Notes: generated by a model from the sequence alone, not told the origin. Positions 42,501-51,884 are shown, counted from the first letter of the stretch. The stretch: 64,000 bases of DNA from Photobacterium leiognathi (GCF_030685535.1 NZ_CP131601.1:806001-870000); one strand, 5' to 3'. A program made the numbers and translations.

Positions 42501-44178
42501 TTAATTTCCAAACCTGACAGAGTTTTTCTAATAATATTTGTTGTCGAGTCTCGATAATATCGGGAGTCCATGTTTCATAGCTCAATACTTGATTGGTGAG
42601 AACGAAAGGCGTTGATGAACCATGCTGTAAAAAGTAAGCATTTTTCTTTTTCTCAAAATCGTAATTACTGGCTGCTGAATTTTTGTTGCGAGATAACAGT
42701 ACAAGATTACCTAAACGGTGAACCCATTGCTGGTGGGTTTCATTCATTGGACACCATGAGCGCCATTCTGATTGATCTGCAATTTTTTGCGGCATAACGT
42801 GCTCTACACTGATTTTTGGTAGGTCATAACTGGCTGTACCATCCGATAGTTCAGCGTCTAAGCGCAGTAATACCATCGAGCGAATACGAGACGACAGGTA
42901 TAAATCACCGTCTAATTGTTTTCGAGCATCGGATTTATCTTTGTCTGTAAGTTGTAATGCGGATTGTTCAAACTCTGAGCCTAAATCAATGGCATCAAGG
43001 ATCGCTTTATAACGAATTAAGCGATGGTTGACAGCAATACGGTTAATCATTTGTACCGAAGCAACGCATTCTAATTGTTTTAAGAACTCAGCTAATCGTT
43101 TTCCGTCTTGACGGTATTTCGCAATGTAATAAATGGCAACGGGCATCCAGTCATTATTGTCAATGCTACTAAGCCATTTTAGGGAATGGTTAATTTGCTG
43201 GCTGTATTCGGGATGTGAAAAACTGCGAGATAAAATATCACTAAAAGCATCACTGTAAGGCGTGAGTTTTTCATCAATAAATTGTTCTGGTTTCTCGTTG
43301 GGTTTGATATGAGTTTTAAAATCAGCAACTAAATTAGAACGGGATTTTGTGCGCATTTCAATCATACGAATATGAGCAAACAGAGCATTAAAGGCATTGC
43401 GTCCTAAGTCTTCTTCTATGTCTTCCCACTTTTTGGTGTAGATTTCTTGTTTGTCATTCGTTGGCGTGATCTCACTGGTAATCAGTGACTTTAAAATGTC
43501 AGTAGCACTGAGATCTAACCCTCTATCATTCATAACCGAAAAAATACGATATGCAGAGTCCACATCCAATGTTTTCACGACAACTAAAAAACATTTAACT
43601 AATAATAACTGACAAAGGCGTTTTAACGTCTCTGGTGATTCGTTCTCAAGACGCTGTTTGATAGCTAATGCGTTTCTTCGCATGTTCTTTTGACTGTCGT
43701 TAAGTATCTCTTGATAGGCTTGTAGATCATTTAATTGGTCTGCTTGCTGAATGTATTGATTAAAGAAAGCTTGATCACGAGAGCGTGTTTTTAAACGAGG
43801 CTTATCTTCAGTCATTAATATAGGATCACCCTTTTGAAAAATGGCATTTTCAAGCGCACTTTTTAATTCTGGTGATACTAAAGAACGTAAGACTGAAAAT
43901 ACAATGGTGAGTGTTGTGATACGTTGTTGACCATCAACAATTTGTGACAGTACGCCATTGGGTTTAATTAATACAATACTGCCGAGAAAATAGGGATTAG
44001 CGTGCTGTATCTCTTGTGGTTGTTCTTCTAAGAATTGCAGTAAGTCGTCCACCAGCGTAACGGCTTGTTCTACTTCCCATGAGTAAGGGCGTTGGTATCG
44101 TGGTATTTCAAAAGAATAGCTATCGCAAAATATTTCTTTGAGTGGGTATTCGTTTGCTTCTAGCGTTTTTGTGGTCAT
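42493..44178 (-). CDS. DUF262/DUF1524 protein (GmrSD-like) within the hsd operon
   Basis: 561 residues from ATG 44178 (GGGAAA upstream). The N-terminal DUF262 domain, a ParB/Srx-like NTPase fold, has FEIPRYQRPYSW (about 24-35) and the DGQQRITTLT motif (about 83-92). The C-terminal DUF1524 HNH nuclease has ISVEHVMPQ and HRLGNLVLLSRNKNSAASNYDFEKK. This is the layout of GmrSD, a type IV enzyme that cuts glucosylated or modified phage DNA. It lies between hsdS and hsdR and overlaps hsdR, so it is coexpressed with the type I system, presumably to catch phages whose modified DNA escapes HsdR. Confidence 0.9.
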   Translation of the reverse strand: MTTKTLEANEYPLKEIFCDSYSFEIPRYQRPYSWEVEQAVTLVDDLLQFLEEQPQEIQHANPYFLGSIVLIKPNGVLSQIVDGQQRITTLTIVFSVLRSLVSPELKSALENAIFQKGDPILMTEDKPRLKTRSRDQAFFNQYIQQADQLNDLQAYQEILNDSQKNMRRNALAIKQRLENESPETLKRLCQLLLVKCFLVVVKTLDVDSAYRIFSVMNDRGLDLSATDILKSLITSEITPTNDKQEIYTKKWEDIEEDLGRNAFNALFAHIRMIEMRTKSRSNLVADFKTHIKPNEKPEQFIDEKLTPYSDAFSDILSRSFSHPEYSQQINHSLKWLSSIDNNDWMPVAIYYIAKYRQDGKRLAEFLKQLECVASVQMINRIAVNHRLIRYKAILDAIDLGSEFEQSALQLTDKDKSDARKQLDGDLYLSSRIRSMVLLRLDAELSDGTASYDLPKISVEHVMPQKIADQSEWRSWCPMNETHQQWVHRLGNLVLLSRNKNSAASNYDFEKKKNAYFLQHGSSTPFVLTNQVLSYETWTPDIIETRQQILLEKLCQVWKLND

Positions 44179-44311
44179 GTGATTTCCCTTTGTCTGCTGC
44201 TCAGTTGATTGGGCTTCAATCAGTCGAACTGCCAATCCTATTGTTTAATTCTTAATCATATTACATTGCCCTTTACAGTGACTGTGAAGGGCAATCTGTA
44301 CTAGAGGTTTC

Positions 44312-45700
44312 TTAGACGCTGACTTCCTGCTGTACCTCTGTGGTGTTACTGCTGGTGGTTGGTGCTACCCAGTGGCGAACGTCAATCTTGCCTGTTACAG
44401 CTGCTGAAATAAGAGCGGTGCGGCGTTCTTGCATTAGTTGGATAGCTTGTTGTGCTTGTTCTTCTAATGTATTGAACGTAACTGTAATTGACTTGATATG
44501 CTCTATGATCGAGTTAATTTCATTTAGTGGTGGTAAGGTAAATTTAAGTTTTGCAATCTGCTCAAAATTCAACCCCTCTCTGTTTCCACCTGTTTGAAAC
44601 GCATCTATTTGTTCTTTAATTGAATTTGATTTCATAACGAATGAGATAAATTCACGAATAGATGTAGGTAATCGCAAAATACACACGTGTTGGTTAACGT
44701 TAGCGTCAGGGAAATTAGTAGGAACTAGACAACTTCTGCCTATAGAACCTCCCGTTATATTCAATAGTACATCACCATCTTGGACACTTGTTCCAGCCAT
44801 TTCATGGTGAATTGATTCATTAATATAAACGGACTCTGACTTTGCTATTCGTAGTCCATCATCGTAGACATTCTGACTTCTAAGAAATAGAACCCCAGAG
44901 TCTTGATAAATTTCAGCTCCACCTTTTGGTGTTTTACCACTACCAATTTTTGTCGCATGGAAACCTAAACGAGATACACCCCAATGCTCAGGCACTTCAC
45001 CCAACCACTCAACACCCGAATCTTTCATTGGTGCGTCAGGGTTTAGCCCTTTTGTGACCGCATTGCTAATCACCGCTTGGCGTTTTTCTTTAAGCAGTTC
45101 GATAAGTTGCTGCTGCTTTTCGATAAGCGTGTCGATTTTAGCTGTTTCGTGATCGAGAAAGGCTGCAATAGAAATACTTTCTTGTATACGAGGCAAAGGA
45201 CATTGAATGCTTCCCAAATGTTCTAAATTAAGCCCATCTCGTAAGTCACCACCAGCCATATTACGAATATTTTGATAATTTGACTTGAGCCACCAAAATA
45301 AATAACGAGCGTACTCCAACTGATTCGGAACAATAGCAGCCATAGATTGGTTACAAGTAGAATCTATGCCTAGTTGGGCTACCATTCCTTTAGTCTTCCC
45401 CTGTCCTGCAAGGGCGACTACTAGTGAATCTTTTGGTATCCACTTAGCACTGCTATTTTTATAGGCTTGATCTGTAATGTATGTGGATGGTTTTATAATT
45501 AATCTTTGATTAACAGAGCCAGAGTTAAGCCAAGGTACAGTACCATTTTCCCAAAAGCTTAAATTGGTTTTAGATGGAGTACCACCAGCATAGATAGTTG
45601 AAATCCAGCGAAGACTAACTGATTCCCAATGAGTTGGTAAAACGTCACTCCATTCGATAGATGACTCTTTATAAGTTTCATATGAATGATATGTATTCAT
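44312..45700 (-). CDS. hsdS: type I restriction enzyme, S subunit
   Basis: Sets the target sequence. 462 residues with two target-recognition domains, each starting from a similar WLG/LPTHWE element (PTHWESVSLRWIS near 20; VEWLGEVPEHWGVSRLGF near 230), separated by helical spacers with LIEKQQQLIELLKEKRQAVISNAVTKGL (about 190-215) and EEQAQQAIQLMQERRTALISAAVTGKI near the end. Start ATG 45700 overlaps the hsdM stop in a TAATG arrangement. Target cannot be predicted. Confidence 0.94.
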   Translation of the reverse strand: MNTYHSYETYKESSIEWSDVLPTHWESVSLRWISTIYAGGTPSKTNLSFWENGTVPWLNSGSVNQRLIIKPSTYITDQAYKNSSAKWIPKDSLVVALAGQGKTKGMVAQLGIDSTCNQSMAAIVPNQLEYARYLFWWLKSNYQNIRNMAGGDLRDGLNLEHLGSIQCPLPRIQESISIAAFLDHETAKIDTLIEKQQQLIELLKEKRQAVISNAVTKGLNPDAPMKDSGVEWLGEVPEHWGVSRLGFHATKIGSGKTPKGGAEIYQDSGVLFLRSQNVYDDGLRIAKSESVYINESIHHEMAGTSVQDGDVLLNITGGSIGRSCLVPTNFPDANVNQHVCILRLPTSIREFISFVMKSNSIKEQIDAFQTGGNREGLNFEQIAKLKFTLPPLNEINSIIEHIKSITVTFNTLEEQAQQAIQLMQERRTALISAAVTGKIDVRHWVAPTTSSNTTEVQQEVSV

Positions 45701-48066
45701 TACGAACGTACCTCTTGCAGTAGGCTCATAATCTCATCGCTGACCAGTGCCAAATCTTCATCAATCGCTTCGAGCGCACGAGGTGGTTGATACACGTAAA
45801 AATGGCGGTTAAACGGAATTTCATAACCCACAATGCCAATATCACCATCTTTTTCATCACGCTTATCGGCGTTGATCCACGCATCGCTAACGTGTGGCAA
45901 TACTTCACGCTTCACGTAGCTCTCAATCAACTCTGTGGTGGTGACGTTTGAGTCTAACTGCACGTTTTCGTTATCACGTAGGTCGCCATCTTGTTGGAAC
46001 TCAACCACTTTACCGTTGTAGTTAAATGATCCGTATAGTGGCTGTGCCGTTTCTTTTAGTACTTTCTTAACTACAGGCTCGGCGTCTGGATTCTTGAACG
46101 TTACGGCATCAAAGAATTGCTTCTTCTCTTTGGCATCAAATTTAATACCCGTCGCTTTGAATGCGCCTTTCATGGTGATGTCGAATTGGTTGAAATCGTT
46201 GCTTACTACATCTCGACCACCAGCCATCTTTTCACCAACAGACATAGCAGATACTGCGGTTTGTAGTTGTTGAGCTTTATCCATTAGCGAGCGTTGGAAT
46301 AACCATAACTTGCTGTCTAACAGGTCTTTGATTTGTTTTTCTTTCAGTTCGCTAAACTCAGCTTTGATAAGAGCACGTACTTCAGTTTCAACTTCCGCAA
46401 GGTAGCCATAATTGTCTTCGTTCCACGCTGTGCCAAACTCGTTATATAAACGCTCCATCGGCGCATTGAGTGGCTTTGGTGCAAAGCGTAGGCTTTCAAT
46501 CGCTGCATCGGTGATTTGTGCCGATAGACGCAATGGACGTTCAATGGTTAAGCGGCGGTAACCAAAGTCAGTGCTGTTGAAAATCTTACTGGCGAATGTC
46601 TTTGGTGCTTCTGTTTTGCTGATGGACGATTGACGACCACGGTTGGATTTTTGCTCAGCAGGCTTATCAAGCTCACGGGCATCAACCACTTCAAAGTTAC
46701 CAAAAGTACGGGTGATGAGTTTGATGTCGTCTTCGCTCATTAGGTTACGTTTAGAGCCTAACGATTTACGCATCTTGCCACACAGGTTAGAGCCATCAAT
46801 CAGTTGAACTTTGTCTTTTCGCTCAGACGTTTTCTTGTTGGACAGTACCCACACATAGGTCGCAATGCCCGTGTTGTAAAACATATCGGTCGGTAGGGCG
46901 ATGATGCCTTCTAATAAATCGGCTTCAAGGATGTAACGACGGATCTCACTTTCACCGCTACCTGCACCGCCTGTAAACAGTGGAGAGCCATTTAGGATTA
47001 TACCGATACGACCGCCATCATTTACGCTGCCATCAACGTTATGAGTGTCACGCATCTTGCTGATAAGGTGCATCAAGAACAGTAATGAGCCATCAGATAC
47101 ACGGGGTAAACCTGCACCAAAGCGACCATCAAAACCTTTTAGAGTATGTTCGTCTTTGATTTCACCTTCGATTTTCTTCCAATCGACACCAAACGGTGGG
47201 TTAGACAGCATGTAATCGAATTGATCGGCAGGCAGTTGGTCGTTCGATAGGGTGTTACCTAGCTTGATACGGCTAACGTCTTGCCCTTTGATGAGCATAT
47301 CGGCTTTACAGATAGCGTAAGACTCTGGGTTTAACTCCTGACCAAAGGCACGCATCACCGCTTTAGGGTTTAATTCGTGAACGTATTCCATACCTGATGA
47401 TAAGAAACCGCCTGTACCTGCTGTTGGATCGTAGATAGTACGAATGATGCCGTCTTGGGTAAGGGCTTCATCGTCTTCCATGAATACCAGCGATGTGGTT
47501 AAGCGAACGATGTCACGAGGGGTAAAGTGCTCACCTGCGGTTTCATTTGAGCTCTCTGCAAAGCGACGGATTAATTCTTCAAACACTAAGCCCATTTCAT
47601 GATTAGATACTTTGCTTGGGCTAAGGTCTGTTGTTGCGAATTTCTTCACCACTTTAAACAGTAAGTTTGCATCATCCAATAAACCAACAAATTCATCAAA
47701 CTTGAAGTGTTCAAAGATTTCACGGGCATCGGTAGAGAAACACTGAATGTAGTTTTCTAGGTTATCTTTAATGTCACTTTGACCCATCTTGCCTAGGTTC
47801 ATCGGTGAGGTATTGAAGAACGACAAGCCATTGGTCGCACGTAGGATCATTTTTTCCTGTGCTTCTTCTGGTAGGTTCATTGCTTTCACTTTGTCAGCTT
47901 GAGCAACAACAGCATCTTTGCTTTCTTCCAGTACACACTCAAGGCGACGTAACAGGGTGAATGGCAGAATTACACGACCGTATTGGGATTGTTTGAAATC
48001 ACCGCGAAGTAGGTCTGCTACAGACCAAATGAAGGCAGCGGTTTGGGTAAAATTAGAATTAGGCAT
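45700..48066 (-). CDS. hsdM: type I restriction enzyme, M subunit
   Basis: N6-adenine methyltransferase, 788 residues, with a long C-terminal extension beyond the usual 500. The HsdM N-terminal helical domain (about 5-140), AdoMet motif [18 protein letters not shown] (about 215), catalytic NPPF in [12 protein letters not shown] (about 289) are intact. First gene of hsdM-hsdS-DUF262-hsdR. An inverted repeat with CCACCAGC/GCTGGTGG arms lies about 70 bases upstream. Ribosome site weak. Confidence 0.95.
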   Translation of the reverse strand: MPNSNFTQTAAFIWSVADLLRGDFKQSQYGRVILPFTLLRRLECVLEESKDAVVAQADKVKAMNLPEEAQEKMILRATNGLSFFNTSPMNLGKMGQSDIKDNLENYIQCFSTDAREIFEHFKFDEFVGLLDDANLLFKVVKKFATTDLSPSKVSNHEMGLVFEELIRRFAESSNETAGEHFTPRDIVRLTTSLVFMEDDEALTQDGIIRTIYDPTAGTGGFLSSGMEYVHELNPKAVMRAFGQELNPESYAICKADMLIKGQDVSRIKLGNTLSNDQLPADQFDYMLSNPPFGVDWKKIEGEIKDEHTLKGFDGRFGAGLPRVSDGSLLFLMHLISKMRDTHNVDGSVNDGGRIGIILNGSPLFTGGAGSGESEIRRYILEADLLEGIIALPTDMFYNTGIATYVWVLSNKKTSERKDKVQLIDGSNLCGKMRKSLGSKRNLMSEDDIKLITRTFGNFEVVDARELDKPAEQKSNRGRQSSISKTEAPKTFASKIFNSTDFGYRRLTIERPLRLSAQITDAAIESLRFAPKPLNAPMERLYNEFGTAWNEDNYGYLAEVETEVRALIKAEFSELKEKQIKDLLDSKLWLFQRSLMDKAQQLQTAVSAMSVGEKMAGGRDVVSNDFNQFDITMKGAFKATGIKFDAKEKKQFFDAVTFKNPDAEPVVKKVLKETAQPLYGSFNYNGKVVEFQQDGDLRDNENVQLDSNVTTTELIESYVKREVLPHVSDAWINADKRDEKDGDIGIVGYEIPFNRHFYVYQPPRALEAIDEDLALVSDEIMSLLQEVRS

Positions 48067-48135
48067 GAGAAAATCTTCATCAAAGTGACAAGAATAGAAT
48101 TGTGCGCATTGTAGCAGAAGGTTACATGGTGAACA

Positions 48136-48172
48136 TCCACCAGCATCTCGAATTGGACGGTTGGCTGGTGGA
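48136..48172. promoter_or_regulatory. inverted repeat upstream of hsdM
   Basis: TCCACCAGC (48136-48144) and GCTGGTGGA (48164-48172), 19-base spacer, perfect nine-base arms. Same half-site as at 38744-38766 but in the opposite order. No T run. Candidate operator for the hsd operon. Confidence 0.6.
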
Positions 48173-48179
48173 CGAATAA

Positions 48180-48752
48180 TTATTGGTTGGTATCGAAGAA
48201 TGTGCCTTTTAATGGGTTATGTTTGTTAAGCCAATTATCAAGGTATTCTCGTTGAGGTTTACTTAACTCACTGCTGTAGCTATTGGGTGTTAGCTGTGGC
48301 AGATAAACAGTAAAGCTAAGGTGTACGCTGTGTTGTTCTTGGTAATAACGGTCTAGGGCGACTTGTAGCATCAATAACTCATTGGCTGATGTTAATTCCA
48401 TGATTTGATACTTGAGCATTTCAAGCGGTATACGGTCTATATCAATTAAATGAAATACCTGTTGCCAGTTGATAGGCTGGGTTGTCATTAGTGTGTATAG
48501 CCGTTCAAAGCATCTGTACGCTCGCTGTTGGTAGTGCATGGGGATAGACTCACCAAAGTACCAACTAGGGAACTGTTTTAACGCATTAAGGCGAGATGCC
48601 ATCTTTCCTTGTTCTGTTTTCGCACCTGTTGAATTACCGCCATGCAGTTTGCATCTTCCATTACGTTTATTGCCTCTACGCTTACAAGGCTCACCACTAC
48701 GGGTTTTCGCACCACACAAAGGTAATGATTCAAGGTTAAACCGTGTGTTCAT
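48180..48752 (-). CDS. HGG-motif protein of mobile elements
   Basis: 190 residues. The N-terminal 50 residues carry [12 protein letters not shown]9[19 protein letters not shown], a short Cys/His, probably zinc-binding element (C13, C23, C33, H36) found in small proteins of phages and islands. The rest is helical with no family I recognise ([45 protein letters not shown]). Function unknown. A nine-base inverted repeat containing the island half-site lies 12-51 bases upstream. Confidence 0.75.
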   Translation of the reverse strand: MNTRFNLESLPLCGAKTRSGEPCKRRGNKRNGRCKLHGGNSTGAKTEQGKMASRLNALKQFPSWYFGESIPMHYQQRAYRCFERLYTLMTTQPINWQQVFHLIDIDRIPLEMLKYQIMELTSANELLMLQVALDRYYQEQHSVHLSFTVYLPQLTPNSYSSELSKPQREYLDNWLNKHNPLKGTFFDTNQ

Positions 48753-48763
48753 TGTTAGCTCCT

Positions 48764-48803
48764 ATAAGTGCGAATGATGCTGGTGGGCTAATTGCGCACT
48801 TAT
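48764..48803. promoter_or_regulatory. inverted repeat upstream of the HGG gene, enclosing GCTGGTGG
   Basis: ATAAGTGCG (48764-48772) pairs with CGCACTTAT (48795-48803); the 22-base interior holds GCTGGTGG at 48779-48786, the third occurrence of this half-site in an island promoter region. Confidence 0.55.
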
Positions 48804-48855
48804 CGGTTCGGTTCATGGGGTTTGTTTTGTAGGATTACTTTGGGGCAAGGGCGTA

Positions 48856-49434
48856 TTATTTATGATGCCTAGTATGAAACCTCTTTGTTTTAGGTTCTCT
48901 TAATGTTTTTGAATAGCGTTTGGCATAGTAGCTAAGGCGTAAAATAACGGTTTGTATTGATACGTGATCTTTGCGGTACATCGAATACAGTCCATTTTTT
49001 ACATAATGTATTGTTCCAATCTTTTGTATGTTTTGGCATAAATCTATAGCAAGATTTACAGCATACCAACTATTTAAACACATCCTCGCACTAATAAATA
49101 ATGCGATATGATAATGTTGTTTATCTGATTTAGCTTGCTCTCTTACCCATATATATCCAATGTGCGTCTTATATTTGCGTTCTAATCTATTTATATAGCT
49201 TCTCATGAATCTAGATATGATTTTATTATCATCACTATAACAATTTACATGCATGTGAAATAATATTGTTCTTATTCTACAATATCTATTAATCATATAA
49301 CTTACTTCACGACATATTGCATTTTGTATTTTATCAATTATTCCAGCGTACTGATTAAACACAAGCCAAACAGTTTCATCATATAAATAATAAGAAACAG
49401 ATGGATACTTTTCATGAACAGATAATAGTGACAT
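48856..49434 (-). CDS. inovirus Gp2/YagK-like replication protein
   Basis: 192 residues, very AT-rich. The C-terminal two-thirds match the inovirus Gp2/YagK-YfjJ type: ISRFMRSYINRLERKYKT, IGYIWVREQAKSDKQHYHIALFI with the HxH pair (H107, H109) expected of HUH-type rolling-circle initiators, and LRLSYYAKRYSK with candidate catalytic Tyr (about 169/170). Such genes pair with AlpA regulators in satellites and P4-like islands. It probably starts rolling-circle replication of the excised element. Start chosen at the ATG; no strong ribosome site. Confidence 0.75.
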   Translation of the reverse strand: MSLLSVHEKYPSVSYYLYDETVWLVFNQYAGIIDKIQNAICREVSYMINRYCRIRTILFHMHVNCYSDDNKIISRFMRSYINRLERKYKTHIGYIWVREQAKSDKQHYHIALFISARMCLNSWYAVNLAIDLCQNIQKIGTIHYVKNGLYSMYRKDHVSIQTVILRLSYYAKRYSKTLREPKTKRFHTRHHK

Positions 49435-49566
49435 TGTCTAATAGTTTAAGGTACATATTATAATATACCCCCCTTAATATTGATGGGTTATGAGGTTTAA
49501 GTTGTTGTTTTAACAGTGATAAGATAGGGATTTGGGGTGTTTTTCTATCTACCAAATGATGTTAAA

Positions 49567-49827
49567 TTACAAAAGTTGAAATCTGTTTAAGTCATTGTTT
49601 TTAAATGGTTTGTTGTTTTTGAACCATTCTTCGAGGCAGTCTTCCATCCAACCTACAATACGTTCATTTCGTCTCATTGGTTCGGGTAATTCTGATGATT
49701 TAATCTTATTATCAACTGTTCCTACACACACATTAAATCTTTTTGCTAATGCACTTTTTCTAATTAGTTTCTTCGAGCCCGTTTCCCATGAAACATGACG
49801 AGAAAAATCAAATGTTTTATCTTTCAT
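49567..49827 (-). CDS. AlpA-like regulator 1
   Basis: 86 residues. A MerR/AlpA-type helix-turn-helix reads LIRKSALAKRFNVCVGTVDNKIKSSELPEPMRRNERIVGWMEDCLEEWF (about 21-69). AlpA proteins activate integrase or excision and replication genes in islands. Its arrangement (LPEPMRRNxRxVGW) parallels the neighbour at 49875, suggesting duplication and divergence. Confidence 0.7.
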   Translation of the reverse strand: MKDKTFDFSRHVSWETGSKKLIRKSALAKRFNVCVGTVDNKIKSSELPEPMRRNERIVGWMEDCLEEWFKNNKPFKNNDLNRFQLL

Positions 49828-49874
49828 TTTTTATTTTCCTTAAGTTGTTATTTAAAAATAGATACTAATTAGTG

Positions 49875-50063
49875 TTATTTGTTTTTTGATGAGTAAAGAC
49901 TTTTAAACCATTTATTAATAGTTTCGTTATCCCAACCGAGTACTACACCATTAATCCGCATAGGTTCAGGAAGTATGCCTTCTTTTATCCATCGCCATAT
50001 TGTTATACGACCTTTACCTGTTAGTTCACATAAATCATCTTGAGTAATAAGAATCTTATTCAT
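49875..50063 (-). CDS. AlpA-like regulator 2
   Basis: 62 residues, nearly all an AlpA/MerR-type helix-turn-helix: LITQDDLCELTGKGRITIWRWIKEGILPEPMRINGVVLGWDNETINKWF. First gene of the leftward alpA2-alpA1-rep module and nearest to attR. Likely controls excision or replication of the island. Confidence 0.8.
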   Translation of the reverse strand: MNKILITQDDLCELTGKGRITIWRWIKEGILPEPMRINGVVLGWDNETINKWFKSLYSSKNK

Positions 50064-50530
50064 TATTAAATGGCCTTCAAATTTGGTATCTCATTTAAGG
50101 TGCGGTGAAATCATATAAAATAGTTTGAAAGCTTGTAAATAGCCTGATGTAAGGCCTGATATGTATGCGCTTAAACATATCAGTATTTACTGGTTTCGGA
50201 TTGCTGGTTGAAATAGTTAGTTAGCATTTTTATTTTTATGATTTGTTTACCGAAAAAAATTTAATTTTTTTTCATGATGTTTAAAAACAATACGGAAGGG
50301 TGTATGAAAATTATGCAGGTAGAGTGTCATTTTGAAGTGAAAAGGGGAGCAAATGGAAAAATGACGAAGCCGTTTAATCTTCATTCATTCTTGAGTGAAC
50401 GGAAATTTGCGCCCTAATTGACACAAATAAAAAAGAGATGAAAAAATTCTGCTTCTAGCCGTAAGGTGTTATTTGTTATCTATGGATATTGCTAACTACA
50501 CCTATAACTACACATGATTTCGCTGAAACG
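50064..50530. other. noncoding right end of the island
   Basis: About 465 bases between alpA2 and the tRNA terminator. It holds a perfect palindrome CTGATATGT-N10-ACATATCAG (50156-50183) with a preceding GCCTGATGTAA/GCCTGATATGT near-repeat (from 50142). It is the natural place for the AlpA operator, arm-type integrase sites and possibly the rep origin. No gene seen. Confidence 0.5.
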
Positions 50531-50568
50531 AAAAAGGCTTAGCAATAGAAAATCGCTAAGCCTTTGAA
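50531..50568 (-). terminator. island-borne terminator for tRNA-Arg
   Basis: AAAGGCTTAGC (50533-50543) with GCTAAGCCTTT (50555-50565); the minus strand continues in T. It lies just outside attR on the island side, so it came with the island and replaces the terminator now stranded beyond attL. Confidence 0.85.
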
Positions 50569-50569
50569 A

Positions 50570-50618
50570 AATATGGCGCTCCCTACTGGAGTCGAACCAG
50601 TGGCCTTCCCCTTAGGAG
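50570..50618. repeat. attR: 49-bp att repeat within tRNA-Arg
   Basis: Identical to 36172-36220. Runs from four bases past CCA through the T-arm into the anticodon loop. Because the island carries this segment, the tRNA gene is restored intact. Confidence 0.95.
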
Positions 50619-50650
50619 GGGGACGCTCTATCCATCTGAGCTAAGGGAGC
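50574..50650 (-). tRNA. tRNA-Arg(CCT)
   Basis: 77 bases with encoded CCA. Acceptor GCTCCCT/AGGGAGC, D-arm GCTCAGATGGATAGAGC, anticodon stem TCCCC/GGGGA with loop CTCCTAA (anticodon CCT), T-arm CTGG-TTCGACT-CCAG. It is the integration site; its 3' half is island-derived. Confidence 0.96.
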
Positions 50651-50696
50651 ATGTGAGTATTATACGGTATATTCTTAAAAAATTAAGGAAATACTC

Positions 50697-51830
50697 CTAA
50701 GGCCTTGTTTGCTTGGTTAGTAAATCACCAGGTTGAATGCTTGCCGCTAATTGTGGTTGATTAACGATAAGTTCTGATGATTTTTCATAAACTCTATCAA
50801 CAGTTAAACTGATATCCGTTTCTACCATACGATTTCTTGGTATCCCTTTTTGATCGATAAAGCCAGCACTGTGCCAAAGTTTTAATCTGTCACCTTGCCT
50901 TACGCCATGGACACGACCTACGTTCATTTGAGCGATGTTGTTATGAATGTTGATCACTTCAGGTAGACTAGCGCGGCAAGATAATGCACTTTCAATATCT
51001 AACATCATGTTTTGGCTTATACGTTGAATGCTTTGACCGTAAGGAGAAACCCAAAAGCGCGCTGATTGTGTATCAACATGGCTCGAACGTGAAAACGGCC
51101 ATAAGCCAATTTCTCGGTAATTGTTTTGATAGATTATCTCACCCGTTTTGCCATCCATGATTTCGAGGTTAACGGCAAACTGACGGTTTACTTGTTCTTT
51201 TTTTAATTTTCCATCAGTGGTGGCTGTTAAATCAGTAATTTCGCCACCAATGAGATATTGTGCATCGTGATCTTCAGCAAGCATGGTCATTGCAGAAGCA
51301 TCAGTTGCGCTAAAAGGTACAGTCGTCGTGCCTGTTACAATAAAGCTTTGTGAACGTTTTTGTATTTGTTTACCTAGAATAGCTGCAAAGTCTTTCCCTA
51401 TTTTATAGACACTACCCATTGCTGCTTGCTGTGGCTCGGCGATCGAGAAGCTCCCTAGCAAGATCCCCTTTTTATATTGGGTCTTGTGGCAACTTTTTGC
51501 CGATGGATAAATATCAATACGGCTAGTGATGTACATCTTGCCGCCAGCTTTCTTTTGTTCAAGGATAGTAATATTACGAACTTCGTTACCGCTGAATCGG
51601 TATTGCTGGCGAGATTCTGACAAATAAGGCTTTAGTGACGATAGGCTCGCGATCTCACCGCCTGCATGTTTCATTGCTTGGAACACCGCATCTTCCAGCG
51701 CATTCACCCGTGCAGTTTCTTCACTTTCTAAAATGACGGCTTCACCAGTGACTTCTACCCATTGAGCTGAACTGTAACTGGAAAATAGCAGGCAAAATAC
51801 GCCTAAGTAACGAGAAAATTTTTTATTCAT
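50697..51830 (-). CDS. flgT: flagellar assembly protein FlgT
   Basis: Periplasmic H-ring component of the Vibrio sodium-driven flagellar motor, stabilising the basal body. 377 residues: Sec signal (to YSSA-QW), N-terminal domain with WVEVTGEAVILESEETARVNALEDAVFQA (about 24-52), middle domain (about 105-265) and C-terminal domain (about 275-375). Divergent from flgOP; a sigma-54-type promoter lies about 55 bases upstream. First core gene after the island. Confidence 0.92.
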   Translation of the reverse strand: MNKKFSRYLGVFCLLFSSYSSAQWVEVTGEAVILESEETARVNALEDAVFQAMKHAGGEIASLSSLKPYLSESRQQYRFSGNEVRNITILEQKKAGGKMYITSRIDIYPSAKSCHKTQYKKGILLGSFSIAEPQQAAMGSVYKIGKDFAAILGKQIQKRSQSFIVTGTTTVPFSATDASAMTMLAEDHDAQYLIGGEITDLTATTDGKLKKEQVNRQFAVNLEIMDGKTGEIIYQNNYREIGLWPFSRSSHVDTQSARFWVSPYGQSIQRISQNMMLDIESALSCRASLPEVINIHNNIAQMNVGRVHGVRQGDRLKLWHSAGFIDQKGIPRNRMVETDISLTVDRVYEKSSELIVNQPQLAASIQPGDLLTKQTRP

Positions 51831-51884
51831 AGCAGTCCGTTTAGGTATGTTTTTTGCTTTTTATTAATGCGATGAAAATAAGAA

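Larger units (their letters stand above)
36221..50569. mobile_element. integrative island in tRNA-Arg(CCT)
   Basis: About 14.35 kb of island DNA between the two 49-bp att copies; with one att copy the element is about 14.4 kb. Contents from attL: integrase, XRE regulator, two tiny genes, hsdR, DUF262/DUF1524 gene, hsdS, hsdM, HGG protein, Gp2-like replication protein, two AlpA-like regulators, noncoding end. All genes but the integrase point left. Rep plus AlpA plus integrase recalls phage-satellite or P4-like islands; no capsid or packaging gene is present. Cargo is restriction. Confidence 0.93.
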
